Assembly: GCA_033558025.1 (NCBI GenBank)
Contig: JAUCEF010000012.1
Location: 1,116,001-1,180,000, forward strand
DNA length: 64,000 nt
Source of the DNA: Phytophthora sp. 'mugwort'
Lineage: Eukaryota > Oomycota > Peronosporomycetes > Peronosporales > Peronosporaceae
Direction: 5' to 3'
The position numbers were made by a program, and so were the translations under genes. Position 1 is the stretch's first letter, and every line of letters begins with the position of its first letter. Of the stretch, positions 10,561-23,100 are shown in pieces. The notes beneath the pieces were generated by a model. The model saw only the letters and a list, made by a program, of their open reading frames with translations, did no database searches and was not told where the DNA came from.

Positions 10561-11703
10561 ATGGTTTCAGCTATCGTTCCGAAGCTCTTCACGTCTTTCA
10601 AGCTGGGCGGCAAAAAGGCCTCCATCGAGCTCAAGCACCGTGTCGTCATGGCCCCATTGACGCGGATGCGTACTGGAGAGAGTGGTGTGCCCACTGCCCT
10701 AGTGGCCCAACACTATGCGCAGCGAGCTACGGATGGTGGACTTCTCATCACCGAGGCCACCAACATTAGCCCAACTGCTCGCGGATATTTCGGCGCTCCC
10801 GGACTCTATAACCAAGCGCAGGTCGATGGCTGGAAGGCGGTGACCAAGGCCGTGCACGACAAGGGCGGCAAGATGTTTGTGCAGCTTTGGCACACGGGAC
10901 GTGTGGGCCACCCACTAAACCAGCCCAACGGTGAACTGCCTGTTTCTTCTAGCGCGACGAGCGTCGACGATGTTCACAGCTTCGCCATCACGCGTGAAGG
11001 TCGCAAGGACTACGTGAATCCACGCGCTGTGGAGCTCGAAGAGATTCCGAGTATTGTGGCGGACTACAAGCGCGCCGCGGAGAATGCCATTGCCGCGGGC
11101 TTCGATGGCGTGGAGATCCACGCTGCTAACGGCTACTTCCTCGAGCAGTTCTTGTGTGATAGCGTTAACAAGCGTACCGACAAGTACGGAGGCAGTATCG
11201 AGAACCGCGCCCGCATCATCTTCGAGGTCGTGGAGGCCATCCTGGCCAGCCTGCCTTCGAGCCAGGTGGCCATCCGCTTGTCCCCGTACGGCGACACTTT
11301 CGGCTGCAAGGACTCGACGCCGACTGAGACGTACGGCTACGTTGTGGACAAACTCAACGACTTCGACCTCGCCTACATGCACGTGATTGAGCGTCGCGGC
11401 ATGCACGCGGCCAACGTCCAGGTGCCGGAGGTGGGTGTGACTCGCCACTTCCGCGACACATACAAGGGTGTTCTGATCACGGCTGCCGGTTACGACCGTG
11501 AAAACGCGCTCAAGACGGTTGAAGAAGGCGCCGCTGACCTCGTGGCTTTCGGACGCGACTTCATCGCGAATCCTGACCTAGTGGAGCGACTCCGCATCGG
11601 CGCGGAGCTTAACGCGCAAAACATGAAGACATTCTATCCGCAACCGGATGTGCCGCTCGAGTCCGGTTACACGGATTACCCGTTCCTGACTCAAAAGGCG
11701 TAA
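10561..11703 (+). CDS. Old Yellow Enzyme family NADH:flavin oxidoreductase
   Basis: Single-exon gene of 380 residues encoding an FMN-dependent ene-reductase of the OYE / 12-oxophytodienoate reductase family, which reduces activated C=C bonds with NAD(P)H. The (beta/alpha)8-barrel landmarks are in order: HRVVMAPLTRMRTGESGVP near the N-terminus, GGLLITEATNISPTARGYFG, the QLWHTGRVGHP block, and EIHAANGYFLEQFL at about residues 184-197. The last contains the substrate-binding His and Asn and the proton-donor Tyr (HxxNxY). RTDKYGGSIENRARI follows, then the C-terminal FMN phosphate region (DLVAFGRDFIANPDLVERL). The ATG at 10561 is preferred because it sits about 50 bp after an Inr-like element and because the upstream in-frame extension has no homology. 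No targeting signal is obvious, so it is probably cytosolic. Confidence 0.93.
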   Translation: MVSAIVPKLFTSFKLGGKKASIELKHRVVMAPLTRMRTGESGVPTALVAQHYAQRATDGGLLITEATNISPTARGYFGAPGLYNQAQVDGWKAVTKAVHDKGGKMFVQLWHTGRVGHPLNQPNGELPVSSSATSVDDVHSFAITREGRKDYVNPRAVELEEIPSIVADYKRAAENAIAAGFDGVEIHAANGYFLEQFLCDSVNKRTDKYGGSIENRARIIFEVVEAILASLPSSQVAIRLSPYGDTFGCKDSTPTETYGYVVDKLNDFDLAYMHVIERRGMHAANVQVPEVGVTRHFRDTYKGVLITAAGYDRENALKTVEEGAADLVAFGRDFIANPDLVERLRIGAELNAQNMKTFYPQPDVPLESGYTDYPFLTQKA

Positions 11704-12194
11704 TAGAGGACTGTTAAAGTAAGGGTTTAACTCCTTCGGTACCACGATTTTGATCACTTCTTTTCTGTAGCCTACAGGATTGCTTTGCACTTGATTTTAA
11801 TATTTGCGGAGTTTTCGCGCGGCTAATGGAATCATCCCCCTACCCACAGCGATGTAGAGTATCCTACAGGATAGCAAAATCCAAGATCTTCTCGACATCC
11901 TGTATTACATCCGATACGATCAAAGCGGAGGTGGTAAGGATGATGGGATTGTCGATAAATGTTCTCTGTATTTCAACATTATCCATCACCAGTCCTATGT
12001 GGTGCGTGGTTACGAACCATTCTGAAATCAGTCATCCTTACATTCATTAGTGCTCTTTCTCACTATCTTCACTATTCGACTCCTCATCACTAGCTAGCCC
12101 ATTCTTCGGAGCCCTGCGGAGAGCGTGAATGCCACCTGGCGTATCCGGCCGTTCCTCCACATATCATGCCAGATCTGGCTGCATGTGGCGGCGT
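11704..12194. other. Intergenic, nothing recognised
   Basis: This holds the 3' flank of the oxidoreductase gene and unclassified sequence leading to the piggyBac-like remnant. No gene or paired repeat was found. Confidence 0.5.
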
Positions 12195-14950
12195 TCACAG
12201 GTCCAGCGGGATCATGTTGACGTGCGCGCTGACAGAGATAGATGATGCCGCTGCCATGAGTGTCTGAACAAGTTCTACAAAGGTATGTAGTCTCCCAGGC
12301 CGGTTTGTGCTGTGCACGGCGTAAAAAAAGCACACCTTACACGCGTACTGACGCCTCTTGCGCTGTGTCTTATCGCCAACTCGAACGATTCGAAAGCTGT
12401 CAACCTGTTCGAGTTGATGACGCGATAGTGCTACCGAGCGAGGGCGGCAGTATGCCCGAGGCGTACCACCGAACATGGCCTCTATTGAGCGGTCTCCCTC
12501 GAAGTCGCTGGGGCCAACAGCCAGCAGTGTAGCCTGCATCTCCTCCATAAGCTGGCAGTGCGTGTGGACCAGTTTGTCAGGATACTTGAGAGCGAATAGC
12601 TGAGGGTAGATGATATACGTGTTGACGAGGGCCATGTCAACTAACCCGACAAAAATTGTGTGGTAATACTTCTTGAAACGTACCGCTCGCTGGATGGGAA
12701 AACGCTGGAGACACTTTTGGTCGTGCGTATCAGCTTTCCCCATGCCGTCGTTGTAGGCTCTAACCAACTGAGGCGCCAGCACTTGATCGACGTGCGCGCC
12801 GTTACGCCGTCCAACCGTAGCCAAAGCTGTAGAGGACACGGTTGCTAAAAAGTAAACAGGCCTGTTGTCTATCCGCGCGATCGCGAACATGTTAGGATAT
12901 ACAATCGATTGAGCAAGGCGATATGACCCTCGAGGTCCTCTGCGCTCCTTCTTTTTATACATGATGCGCTTGCAGAATCCTAGACGGTCGGTGCGGATGG
13001 TTCCAACGTGGTACATCCCACGGTCGAGAAGTAGCGAAGACAGCAACACGCTGGTGTAAATCCTGTCGGTAATGATTAGTCGATTCGTTGCCTTGAAGTA
13101 CACAATCAATATTGCGCAGCACACCGTTTTCACCCTGCAACATATTCGGACGGTCATTTCGTACGCGCCCTTGGTAGATTTCCGCTCTGTAGCTGTATCC
13201 ACTGTCGGAGTCGCACGTCATATAGCACTTGGTGCCCCAATGATGCGGTTTCGCCCTTAGGTATTGACGCATGGGGTTTTGAACCTACTACGCATGGGAT
13301 CATTCCTTCATCGAATACAATCCGCGGACCAACCGTCATTCCAGTAGAGAAGCTTTTATTGATGTAGCATCAGCCACACTCTTGATCTTTCACGACCTTA
13401 GGCGGCGAGCATCTGGGGCGTCGTTTCTACTGAAATGCAGGTACCGAATGATTTCCTCAAAGCGATGACGCGCCATAAATTTTCCAAAGTTGCCACCAGG
13501 GACAGCTCCTTGTGCATTGGTAGCCCAGTGTCGAGATAGACGTCCACGATGAGGGCATAATGTCCGTGCACACATCAGCCCAATGAAGTTGACCAATTCG
13601 TGTGGCTGTATCATCTTGAACTTGTCCATCTCACGTCTACGTTGCGCTGGGCTTTTAGATCGGTAGGCTGGGTTACGATTCCGCCGACGTTGGTTCCACT
13701 CTGCCAGTTGATCGGGCGTAAAGTTGCGTTGCCAGCGTTGATGTCCGTTTGATTCTTCCGCTATGTCGACCCACACATCTTTTGGTAGCATCATGAAAAA
13801 TAACGCTTCGAGATTTAAACCCACAGCTTCTGCTGTCTCAGTAGGAGCGGTGAGACGATGTTCCAGTGAGCAGCAGGCAGCTGAACACGACGGCCTGTAT
13901 AATGCAGGATAGTTAGTTAGTCACACGAGCTTATCCTCTACGAGACACCACAAATACGTACTTGTGTCCTTAATGTGAACATCCCAGACCTTGCGTCTAT
14001 GCAAACGCAGATCCGCGTTCGACAAGTCTTCCGGCTTGCCGCGACGTAGGATAGATGCAGCAAATCCACCTCGTCGTCATTGTCAGCGTCGTCGTCGGCA
14101 GCTTCTGGGGCCGGTTGATCGTCGCTCTTGTAGCCGGTCGGCCATACGTCACTGTCAGGGACGAACGCGTCACTGTCATCGTCACTGACATCGTCACTGA
14201 ATCGTCGTCAATGTTGAAGTCCTCTTCATCTCCTACTGCATGAATAAACCATCATCCGAATCGTCGCCGGCTTCTGAAAACACGCGGCAGAGTTGACGCT
14301 GACTGGCATGGTGTCACCATGGACAGCACACGTCGGACAGGTCATGTGCTTGGTATTGATGGCAGCGAAGGCAGCGTTGAGCGTTCAGGCTGTCCACGTC
14401 GAACATATTCGGACCCTCGCCCTCCCTCGACTCCGGGGATCAAGCAAGAGCCACGGAGGGTGTTCCCACCTGTTCAAAAGGTGGTGGTCTCTCATCTGGC
14501 GGTGACAAAGCATGAGAGTCGGAGAGATGTGGTGAGTGAGTGATTGCAGTAGTCTGTGGACGAGCGGGTGATGCTGCTGCATGAGTACGGAAGCAGCACT
14601 AGGTCTTAGGCGCTTCGAGGGCGGCTCCAGAGTCTCTACATTGAACATTCACGCAAACTGTCAGACAACATCTACAGTTCGGAGTAGGCAGCAGAGTTAC
14701 CTTCTTCAGGAACGAATCGTAAAAGCTCATCCTCGCCCCAGAACACGTCCACGCACCGAATAGCATTGCGTTTGTCTAACCACCCCTTGGGTGTGTAGTA
14801 CTTGGTCATAGTCGTCAAGCCGGGGGTCTGCTGGTGTCGCCAGCCTCAGCAGCGCATGTGTTAGGTCCCAACCCGTTGCGCTCGCTGTTTCAGCTCGCTC
14901 CACTGTATTGCATATCCCCGCATTCACATCTCTCGGCGCGGACGGGTGCC
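12195..14950 (-). pseudogene. Decayed piggyBac-like (PGBD, DDE_Tnp_1_7) transposase
   Basis: Read on the minus strand. The N-terminal side (about 14950-14250) holds coding-like pieces such as KYYTPKGWLDKRNAIRCVDV and an acidic segment (about 14200-14080). The transposase body follows at 13824-13390 (LVNFIGLMCARTLCPHRG, HRFEEIIRYLHFSRNDAP) and 13339-13154 (IVFDEGMIP, the catalytic Asp region). Next comes 13202-12195 with KATNRLIITDRIYTSVLLSS, a YNDGMGKADTHDQ block and a Cys-containing C-terminus. Several frame changes break the gene. piggyBac transposases cut and paste at TTAA, but no TTAA-flanked TIR pair was found here, so the ends are lost or unrecognised. The stretch above 14250 is the least certain part. 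Confidence 0.75.
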
Positions 14951-15044
14951 CCAACGATGTATAAAAGTTGAATCACGCGCACAGCAAACAATTATTTTGC
15001 AAAATGAAATATAAGTGTTTTCTTCTCCCTACCACTTATGCTGT

Positions 15045-15857
15045 CTAGAATATCTGCATGTATACGATGTCGTTGGTGTACACGCCGTCCTCCTCCTCCA
15101 GCCCTGGATACTCAATCAACGCTTTGAACTTGGACCTCGACGTCACTCTCGACATAGCCACATCAAGACAAAAGTAAGGTGACGCCAAATACAGTCCAAG
15201 GTTCTCGACAGTCTGACATTGGGCTTTGTTAATCGTCATCGCAAAAGCAGGCTGGATTGGAAACTGTTTACAACGCAAACGAAAGGGGAAGTCTCGTTCT
15301 TTGTAGTCATTGATGAAGACAACCCTCGGGATCTCGAGTTGGTGCTCACCAGTCATGATTCTTGCATGGATCGCGTGGAACTTGAGCTCGGCAATCCGGA
15401 GCCGTGTTCCGTTGCACAGTCACAAGTCTGGATCCATATGTCGCATCGTCGTGATGGGGGCGCCCTTCTCAGTGTCAGCTTGTGTTGAGGAGTCCGTTGA
15501 TATTGACGGAGTGTAGAACTTCTGGTTCGAATAAATTCCCTTTGTTGTCGACCACGAAGAGTCATTGGAAAAGTATTCGTGGGAATCCCCGTCCAAACGC
15601 GCCGCCACAGCCTCGTTGATACGTTTCACTACCGCATTCGTTGTCGTCAGAACGGTACAGCTGGAACAATATGCGTCGGATGCAATTTCAGGGTTGCCGG
15701 TGTCAGCATAGATCGTGTCGATGATCCTGTTGAGCCCCTTCGGTATGATCAAGTCATTGTCCCTAGCAACCCGGCCCACACACCAGGTCCTGGCCCCATG
15801 GCCTTCCGCATGCACCCCACCGCGGACACAGAGGAAACTAAGGACTTTTTCATCCAA
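15045..15857 (-). pseudogene. C-terminal fragment of a Helitron (PIF1-type) helicase
   Basis: Minus-strand fragment of the helicase half of a RepHel protein. The upstream piece (15857 to about 15420) reads NDLIIPKGLNRIIDTIYADT followed by AYCSSCTVLTTTNAVVKRIN, the region before PIF1 motif V. The downstream piece (15356-15045) has FPIQPAFAMTINKAQCQTVE and VAMSRVTSRSKFKALIEYPG, the late helicase motifs where SGQ is expected (here KAQ). The two parts lie in different frames joined near 15360-15420. No Rep nuclease domain or N-terminal Walker A was found upstream (15858-17500), so this is a truncated, inactive copy. Helitron termini could not be identified. Confidence 0.82.
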
Positions 15858-16555
15858 AGTGCCGGTCCAAAACGCAGGCCACTGTCTGGGGGAAAGTCAG
15901 GCAACCCGGCAAAGCCGGCTCTTCTCTTTGCATGGACTACCTCAGATAGTAATGAGATTTCCCATGCCACTGGAGGGTGAACATGGGTGCCTCAGGGCTC
16001 CGTCTCCGAAGAGCAAGGTGCGGTTGGGTTAAGTCTTAGACAGTATCAGCTCCTTATCACCCTATGATCCTGGAATTGTGCTCGCGTGGGTAGAAAGCCC
16101 CACCTCGAAACTGCACGTTATGCCAGAAAGAAGCGAAAATATGGCCCTACTGTTACGTTTGCTTTGAGGGGGTCGTCCTGGCTGTGTGGAGCACTCTGGG
16201 CAGGGAGTGGACTCCTCTGGGGGCTGGTACGCCGCTTCAGTGTGGCCGTCGTAGGCTACCCAACCCTCCGTGTAGTGGTGGCTATCTCACCGAATACACT
16301 GCTCCGGTTCTCCCCCTCTAACGCGCACAGTAGGGCCTCGACGGCCCAGAAAGTACCAGTTCTCCCAACAGTCAGCTCCTCAACCGTCGTGTAGTAGTAT
16401 ACTATTCAGAAGAAATATGCAGCTACGCGTACCTAGATCTACCTCGGCGCTCACGTTCTGTGGACTTACCTACGCACAGCGCCCTTCGCTCGCTTCCTAA
16501 CTCCGCTACGCCGAGATTAAATAAAAGGAAATGTGTGTCTTCGAGAGTGTTCGAA
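15858..16555. other. No gene recognised
   Basis: An open frame at 16086-16394 (plus) has no motif and a composition unlike the host genes here. It may be unclassified repeat sequence upstream of the Helitron fragment. Confidence 0.45.
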
Positions 16556-16582
16556 TATAGCCAATCAGGGGGTCGTTATTGC

Positions 16583-16783
16583 GGCCAATGAGAAGGGATT
16601 TTAGTGGTCACGCACGGCTGTTTTTGCAATTTCAGGCATGATTGTTTTGAGTCCGAGCGATAGTGGAATTTGATTCTATGGGTCAGTACCGGAACGAAAC
16701 GCAAAGACAAGCTATGCCGAAAGGGAGGTGCAGGCGGCCGGGCAGGATTGTGACAGACAGACGTGAAACTACAACTGATGTAG
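16583..16783 (+). repeat. Direct repeat, copy A (about 200 bp)
   Basis: Starts GGCCAATGAGAAGG and ends in a small hairpin CTACA-ACTGA-TGTAG. Shared blocks with copy B include GATTCTATG, GTACCGG, ATGCCGAAA followed by GGAGGTGCAGGCGG, and TGTGACAGACAGACG. Confidence 0.75.
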
Positions 16784-17308
16784 TAGTAGCCGAGCGACGC
16801 CCGCGTTGCGGGCGTAGTGAATGTTTGGATTATGAGCGTTTCGCTCGCTCAACAATTGCGAAAAGCTACCTACGCTTCACTTTGGTATTTGGCGCCTCCG
16901 CTCCGCTCACCGACAGTCGCTGCTCTACTCGCCGTGTTAGAATACTAAGTGAGATACCTACACCTCCGGCTTCGGTAGGACGGGCGGGCCCTCCGGACCC
17001 GCTATAAATGAAAAGGTTTACCGGCGGCGTTGCCTTCGCTTCGCTCGGCAGCAAAACAATATATGCAGTTTCAGCCAATGGGAGGCTGAAATACTGCCGC
17101 CTCGCTGCTCCTATCGCGTCCACTCCGTTCCGGTCACTGTTCTAGCTCCCTTCACTACTCCTATCGTGTCACATCCCGTTCCACTCTGTTCCAGCTCGCT
17201 TCACTACTCCTATGGCATATGGAGGCAGCCTTCGCTTCGCAAAAAGCAGTTTTTAATCCAATCAGAGGCCGCCCGCTGCGCTCGGCAGCAATTAATTACA
17301 TCGATTTT

Positions 17309-17500
17309 GGCCAATGAGAAGGGGTTTCAATCATGATGCAAGGTTATTTTGCAATTCAGGCATAGTTTACCGAGTCAGGATTCGATTCTATGTGTACGTA
17401 CCGGTACTAAACCCTTAGCCAAGCCATGCCGAAATGGAGGTGCAGGCGGTCAGTCAGGAAGTGTGACAGACAGACGCACGCGGAACTACAATTGCTGTAG
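17309..17500 (+). repeat. Direct repeat, copy B (about 190 bp)
   Basis: Same order of blocks as copy A, again ending in a hairpin (CTACA-ATTGC-TGTAG). The stem is conserved while the loop differs. The region between the copies is full of GC-rich words such as TTCGCTTCGCTCGGCAG. Confidence 0.75.
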
Positions 17501-18344
17501 AAACATGTCCTTCTGTTAAAGTTGCTCGCGCTCGGCCGCACGGTTCATGTTGTAGTGGGTCTTGTTGCTAATCTTGTGCTTGTGTTGGTGGCTATTCAGA
17601 GGTTTTAAAACTCGATGCACACCTCCTCACACCCTAGCCGGTCTAATGGTCGCGTGGATGGAACCACCGGCTGACTTATCTCACCCGTTTTGAGGATTTG
17701 AAACTTACTTGAGATGTACCAAATGATGTCCTCCCGCTCTCAGATGGTCGAACGGTCGGCTAATTGAACCATGACCGGCTCGTTAAAATCACCAGCTGGT
17801 GCTACGGAAGAGCTAAACCATTTTTTCTTGTGTAAATAAAGCTATAAATACTACCGGGGTAATGTGCTGCACTGTACTACTAATAGGCCTTCGTAGAAGT
17901 TATCGTTAGTGATGTCGCTACATAAGTAAACTGCCATCTTATCTAAATCCGCGATTGGTCAAATGCGTTTGAAATGCAAGATGCTGTTCTATTCCGTTGA
18001 TGAGCATATACCACATCTATTTTCCTACGACTTCTCTATCTTATGCTTAGATGTAACTGACAAATGAACACGCACGTTCGAGATGAAGTAGCTCACTTTC
18101 GAATTCACTTCATACCTGTCCGCTCAACTACATCACACGAACTCTCGATGATGTCGTCATGCTCGTCACGCTCGTCACCCTCGTCTTCACGTACACCGCG
18201 AGTTCGACGCCCAGAATACCGGCAACGAATACGACACATACCGGTACTTCTCGGCGGACTTCGTCACGCTCCCAGACTCCGTCCCGGACTCGATCGGCCC
18301 GTGCCGGCGCGACGCAAGTAGACCATCTGTAATCGACGCTAGCG
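17501..18344. other. No gene recognised
   Basis: A short frame at 18064-18321 is Ser/Arg-rich and may be 5' sequence of the transposase gene that follows. Nothing else was seen, and no TIR for the downstream element was identified. Confidence 0.45.
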
Positions 18345-19269
18345 ATGTTGGAGGACAGTGAAAAGGCTCGGCGCGATGAGCTCGGTCAGTATACCGCCGA
18401 TTCCGACGGCAACGACATCGAAACCTCGTCGACGCGTCCCATCTTGGACGGGGTGTTTCGAGACGGCGGTGCTGACGCCGTGCTCTATACTCACCAACTT
18501 CTCCAAGAGTTAAACCTACTGTGGTTCTCAGTGCGCGGCCATGTTCACCGCTACTGGAATGTCAGCTGAAGACGACGCTCGACATTTGGGGCCAAGGACG
18601 CTTTCTTCATGATGGTATTGGTCATGAAGTGTGGCGGCACGTGGGACGTGCTGTCTAGGATCATCAATATCAAGACACCCACATTGATCAAGACGATCAC
18701 GAGTACATCGAGGTGGCGGCTCCTAACCTGTACGAGTAATTGGTGACTTCTCAGGCCGACGAGACCAACATGCTCGCGTTACTGGCGTCGTGGCACACGT
18801 TTCAGAACGTTCCTTGTACCATGTACGCCACCGACGTCACCTGCCAGCAGTTTAACCGTCCTGGCGGCTCAAATGGCGGAGACGATGCCCTTCAACAGCG
18901 CCAAGCACAAGTTGTATGGGTTCAAGGTCGAGGTGTCCCTGAACCCCGCGGGCTCGCTGTCAAATGTGCTCGCCGCTCGCGCGTAAATACGGCTGATATC
19001 ACGTTGTTTTAGAACAACAAAGTTTTCAACCAGTCCGCTCGTCGTAAGGCTGAAGGCGACCATCGACTCCCTGACAACGTTCCGTTGGCTGTGAGCTATC
19101 CTGAGGAGTGGACTATCATCGCTGATAAAGGATACCAAGGACTAGCCGACCACGTTTGCCGCATCCACCCAATGAAAGGAACAATTTTACTCCAGAGGAG
19201 CAGCGACAAATTCTCTAATTTCGAGTGACAGAGTGGAGTGATTGTGGAAATTAATTTGGTCGGCTGTGT
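18345..19269 (+). pseudogene. 5' part of a DDE (Tnp_4/IS5-like) transposase interrupted by an LTR retrotransposon
   Basis: This is the oomycete type of DDE_Tnp_4-like transposase. The N-terminal part (about 18350-18570) contains LNLLWFSVRGHVHRYWNV. The catalytic part has CTMYATDVTCQQFNRPGGS (about 18820-18870, first Asp), then a KHKLYGFKVEVSLNPAG-like stretch in a shifted frame, and EEWTIIADKGYQGLADHVC (about 19095-19160, second Asp). Just before 19269 is a degenerate match to the segment holding the catalytic Glu and FGRLC. Several stops and frame changes are present. Homology resumes at 24942 beyond the retrotransposon, which shows that the element landed inside this gene. Confidence 0.75.
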
Positions 19270-19571
19270 TGTGGCGTGCTCCGATATTTGGCTGGAACTC
19301 CCTTAAGCCAACGTGTATTTCTTGCTGTCGTTGCTTAAGACGCAAATTGCAAAGTCAGCTATATCTTCCAGTCTGCGGCGGCGAGCCTGCATTGCTTCCT
19401 CCTGCCATCGCGGCAGTCCAGGGGAAGTAGTTCCCAATGCTTGGCGACATCCGGATGTGCAGTCGCGAGTCATGCCAGGATTGGCAAAGCTAGTTTCAAT
19501 CCATGTTTACTCCAAACCTGCGGCTGCGGGTTGGCAAAGCTGGAGAGAGATGAAGCCATGCCATCATCACA
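19270..19571 (-). repeat. 3' LTR (left copy)
   Basis: On the plus strand it starts TGTGGCGTGCTCCG and ends CATCATCACA. It aligns over its full length with 24633-24936. Confidence 0.93.
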
Positions 19572-19590
19572 CTGCCCCCCCCCCCGCTCC
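19572..19590 (-). promoter_or_regulatory. Polypurine tract
   Basis: The minus strand reads GGAGCGGGGGGGGGGGCAG immediately before the 3' LTR (TGTGATGATGG), the position expected for plus-strand DNA priming. Confidence 0.75.
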
Positions 19591-20117
19591 AAGCTTTCTA
19601 ACCTCGTAGTCCATACTTTAGACCTATGAGTGCTGTCGAGTCGTGTCTGTCTCGTCACATGATGAGCATAGCCGGTCCCTCAACTTCAACGTGTTGAAGT
19701 GTTACAGGTTGCTATCTCGACGATTTGCAGTACAATTTAGTTTCAGCCAATCACAGCCCTCAAAATGACTTTAAATCGATCCGCTTGCAGGAGATCTTTT
19801 CAAAGCTGACGTGTATTGTCAATAGTCCTTTGCACATGCTGTAATTTCGTACTGATTTCCACCGTGCGTGTTACACGTGCTCCATTAATACCAGTGTCGC
19901 TCGCCACATTGATAATCCCAATCTGCAAAAACTCCACAACCGATGATCATGTTCAAAAGGAATCCCTCGTAGTTTAATGGGGGCTTCACCACCCAAGTTC
20001 CTCTTACTTGACATTCACGTCAGAGATTACGACGCGTAGGAATTCATCATCAGATGTCGTTTTGGCGTACAGTAGCAGTAATTGTGGTACATTTTCGTTC
20101 ATTGTCTTCAGGGGCTC

Positions 20118-23100
20118 CTAGGAGTCCTCGATCGCCTCGAGACCCAACCACTTAATATTTACTTCGTACGCCTTCATGTCAGAGTTCATACGATAATCCA
20201 CGATTGCCTCTACAGCCAATAGTGTACCTTGGGAAGATATGTGATCCAGCAGTTTTTCGGTTATATTAAGAGAGTCACCTGCGTACAATTTCAGCCGAGA
20301 TGGGTGTAGATTCATCGTTTTGCCAGTGACCAAATCCTCCACCGTAAAGTATAGTCCGCACTCTCAACCACACGATAGGGACCAACCCACATCACGCGTA
20401 TTTTATTTGCGTGCAACTTCTCGTCGACACGTGAGCGCAACATGTAATCGCCAACCGAGAAATTCACTTTCTGCGCGTAGTTTGGCCGTTCCCGATACCT
20501 CTGGGCTTGGCGAATGCATTCTTTCTTCACGATTTTGTGCATTACCATGATTCCACTTTTCAAAGATGCGAGGTACTCCTCGGTTTTGGGCTTAAGCGAC
20601 GTACCCACTGTTGCCACTCGACCCTTCCCTCCAGGAAAAAAGACCGTATCCAAAGCACTTGGGCATGTGAGTCCAATAAATGGTTGGACAGTGATGGCAC
20701 CGTAGAATGGTTGATACTCAACTGTAAGAGAGGTAGTAGGTAAAGCCAGTCATGCACGCTAACCCTATACTCCAAAACCAAAGCTTTGAGCACCTGCAAG
20801 ATATCGCGATTCACTCGCTCCACCGACCGACCCATTCTTCCAAGGATAGTAGGCTAATATGAACTCTTGCCGACTCTTGAGTCGGCGGCTTAATTCGGCG
20901 ACACTTTGCTTGTGAAATGGGATCCCGAGTCACAAATCCAAAGGTTCGCGACGCCATATCGGCTGTACCAGTCAAGATAGATACAGCCGCGACCTCCGAT
21001 GTAGGTGCGCCACATACTATCAATTCCACAGAGTGGTAGCTTCGTCTTCGAGAACCAGCACATAGCACGAAGTACCAAGCGATTCACCCATTGTCAAAAA
21101 GTCCCGATGCAGTGTTTCATCTCGCTCAAATGTCTGATGGGTTTCACTGAATGGTCGGGTAATGACGATACCACCCTTGACATGAAGATATAGTAGGCAC
21201 TTCCTACAGAAAGCTCGTACCATCTCACCCAACCCGCTAATGGAATAGGCGCCGCATGTGGTTCGCCATGCGCGTATGCCACGATGTCCATTGCGTCCAC
21301 AATGTGCGATAACTAGGAGGCGCTGGATAAGTCCATTTGCTGTCGGTAGAATCCAAATCAAGTCATTCACTCGCCATAGATTGTCATTGCCAACGGTTGC
21401 ACCCTTTAATGCGTCGTGCAAAGCTTGGCACCTGCCAATCTCGTCGATCGTGGGCAATACAAAGTCGTCCTGGTCGAGTGGACGCAGGGGTGTAGGTGCA
21501 TCACGAGCAGGGAAGGCACCCAGCTTTTCATGTGTCGACTAAAGCGCTTCACTGACTGCATCCTTGCTGCTGGCAGAGATTTGCCACCCCCATCTCGATA
21601 TGAGGTCCGCTCACACGTTCTGAATGCCCTCAAAGTGCTCGATAGAGTACCGATATTCCAGCAGCTTTGTCGACCATCGCAAAAGTTTCCCGCGCACGTG
21701 ATGTTTAAGTTCCGTACCGGGTGCGAACAGGTAGATGATGTTCCGGTGATCACAATAGAGTCGAAACCCGTTTGGCCTCAATAGCAAGTACTCAAGCTTC
21801 TCACAGGTGTGCATGATGGGAAAACATTCTTTCTCGACACTTCACTTATAGCAGCACCAGTGAAGCTGCCTCCCATGCCAACAAATAGCTCGTGTTGCTG
21901 CTCGTGAATTGGGACGTCAGGTCTCCACTCCGCTACTTGAGACACCACGAGTCCCCAACCAGTATTCGAGGCGTCTGCCATCACAATCATTTGCTTGGAA
22001 GGGTCGGGATAAGCCAGCGAAGCTGAGTTTGCAACAATCTTTCACAGCCACCAAACTTTTTAATTCCTTCGTCGACAACGCCAATTGAATACCGGCAGCT
22101 GCCCATTTTGTCTTCTTGGTGCCTGATAGTGCGATGTCTAGGCGTTCCTGCAATGGTCATACAGTACGAGCATAGTCTACCAGCCCTGCACGCATCCAGT
22201 TGCTGGCACACAAAAATTGCTGGAGCTCGGCTGTGGTAGTCGGAGGTGGCATGTCTCTTAGTGCTTGAATACGACTGGGATCATGGCGCATGCCATCCTA
22301 GTTACTTTTTCGACTACACCACTTTACTTCTGTCAGAAACAAAGAGCACTACATGGGATTCAAGATAAAACCGCGCTCGTCGAGCTTTTGCAGCACAGTC
22401 TCGATCGTCCAGCAACTCCACTTCTGTCTCTCCAAAAATGAGAAGATCATCAATCCATACAATCACTCAGTTTCCAACTAGATCACCGAGCACCATTTCC
22501 ACTGTTGATTGAAAATGAAGTGCCGCATCGGTACTGCCCTGTAATACGCGTCTTGGGGTGAAGATTCCCTTGTCGGTCATGTAGAAGAGGTATTCTTGAC
22601 TGCTGTCGCGAGAGGGAGCTGCCAGAAGCCTTTCAAATCAAACATTTCGTAATACATTTTTCCTCTGCAGTGTTCGAGAGCGACCTCAATACTAGGTATC
22701 ACTCCGGCGATTGGCTCTATGACGACGTTCATGGGTCTATAGTCCACAGTTTGCCGGTACTCGTTAATTTTGGGTTTTCGTACCGGAAGTGCAGGACAGC
22801 ACCATCGACTATCTCGGTTCACATACACCCAACCCAATGCAACAAGCCTTTTGTTGAAAGCCGCAAATCTGACTTCCCAGGGCTGTACTGGCGAACTTTA
22901 CACCTGTACGGAGTGGCACCTGCTTTCAAACGAAACGCAGTGGGGGCACCCGGGCAGGAGAATCGTCAGAAAGCTCTAATCTCCATCCGCCCAACCGATG
23001 TAGAACCGAAAACAACCGCGAAATGATGTGGCCGTCAATCGCACCGCGATCAACAGCATCCTGTACCAAAGCATCGACGGCGTTCATCACAAGTTCCATA

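Noticed and set aside
10915..11448. Long minus-strand frame opposite the OYE gene
   Set aside because: Antisense shadow of a GC-biased coding sequence with no motif of its own.
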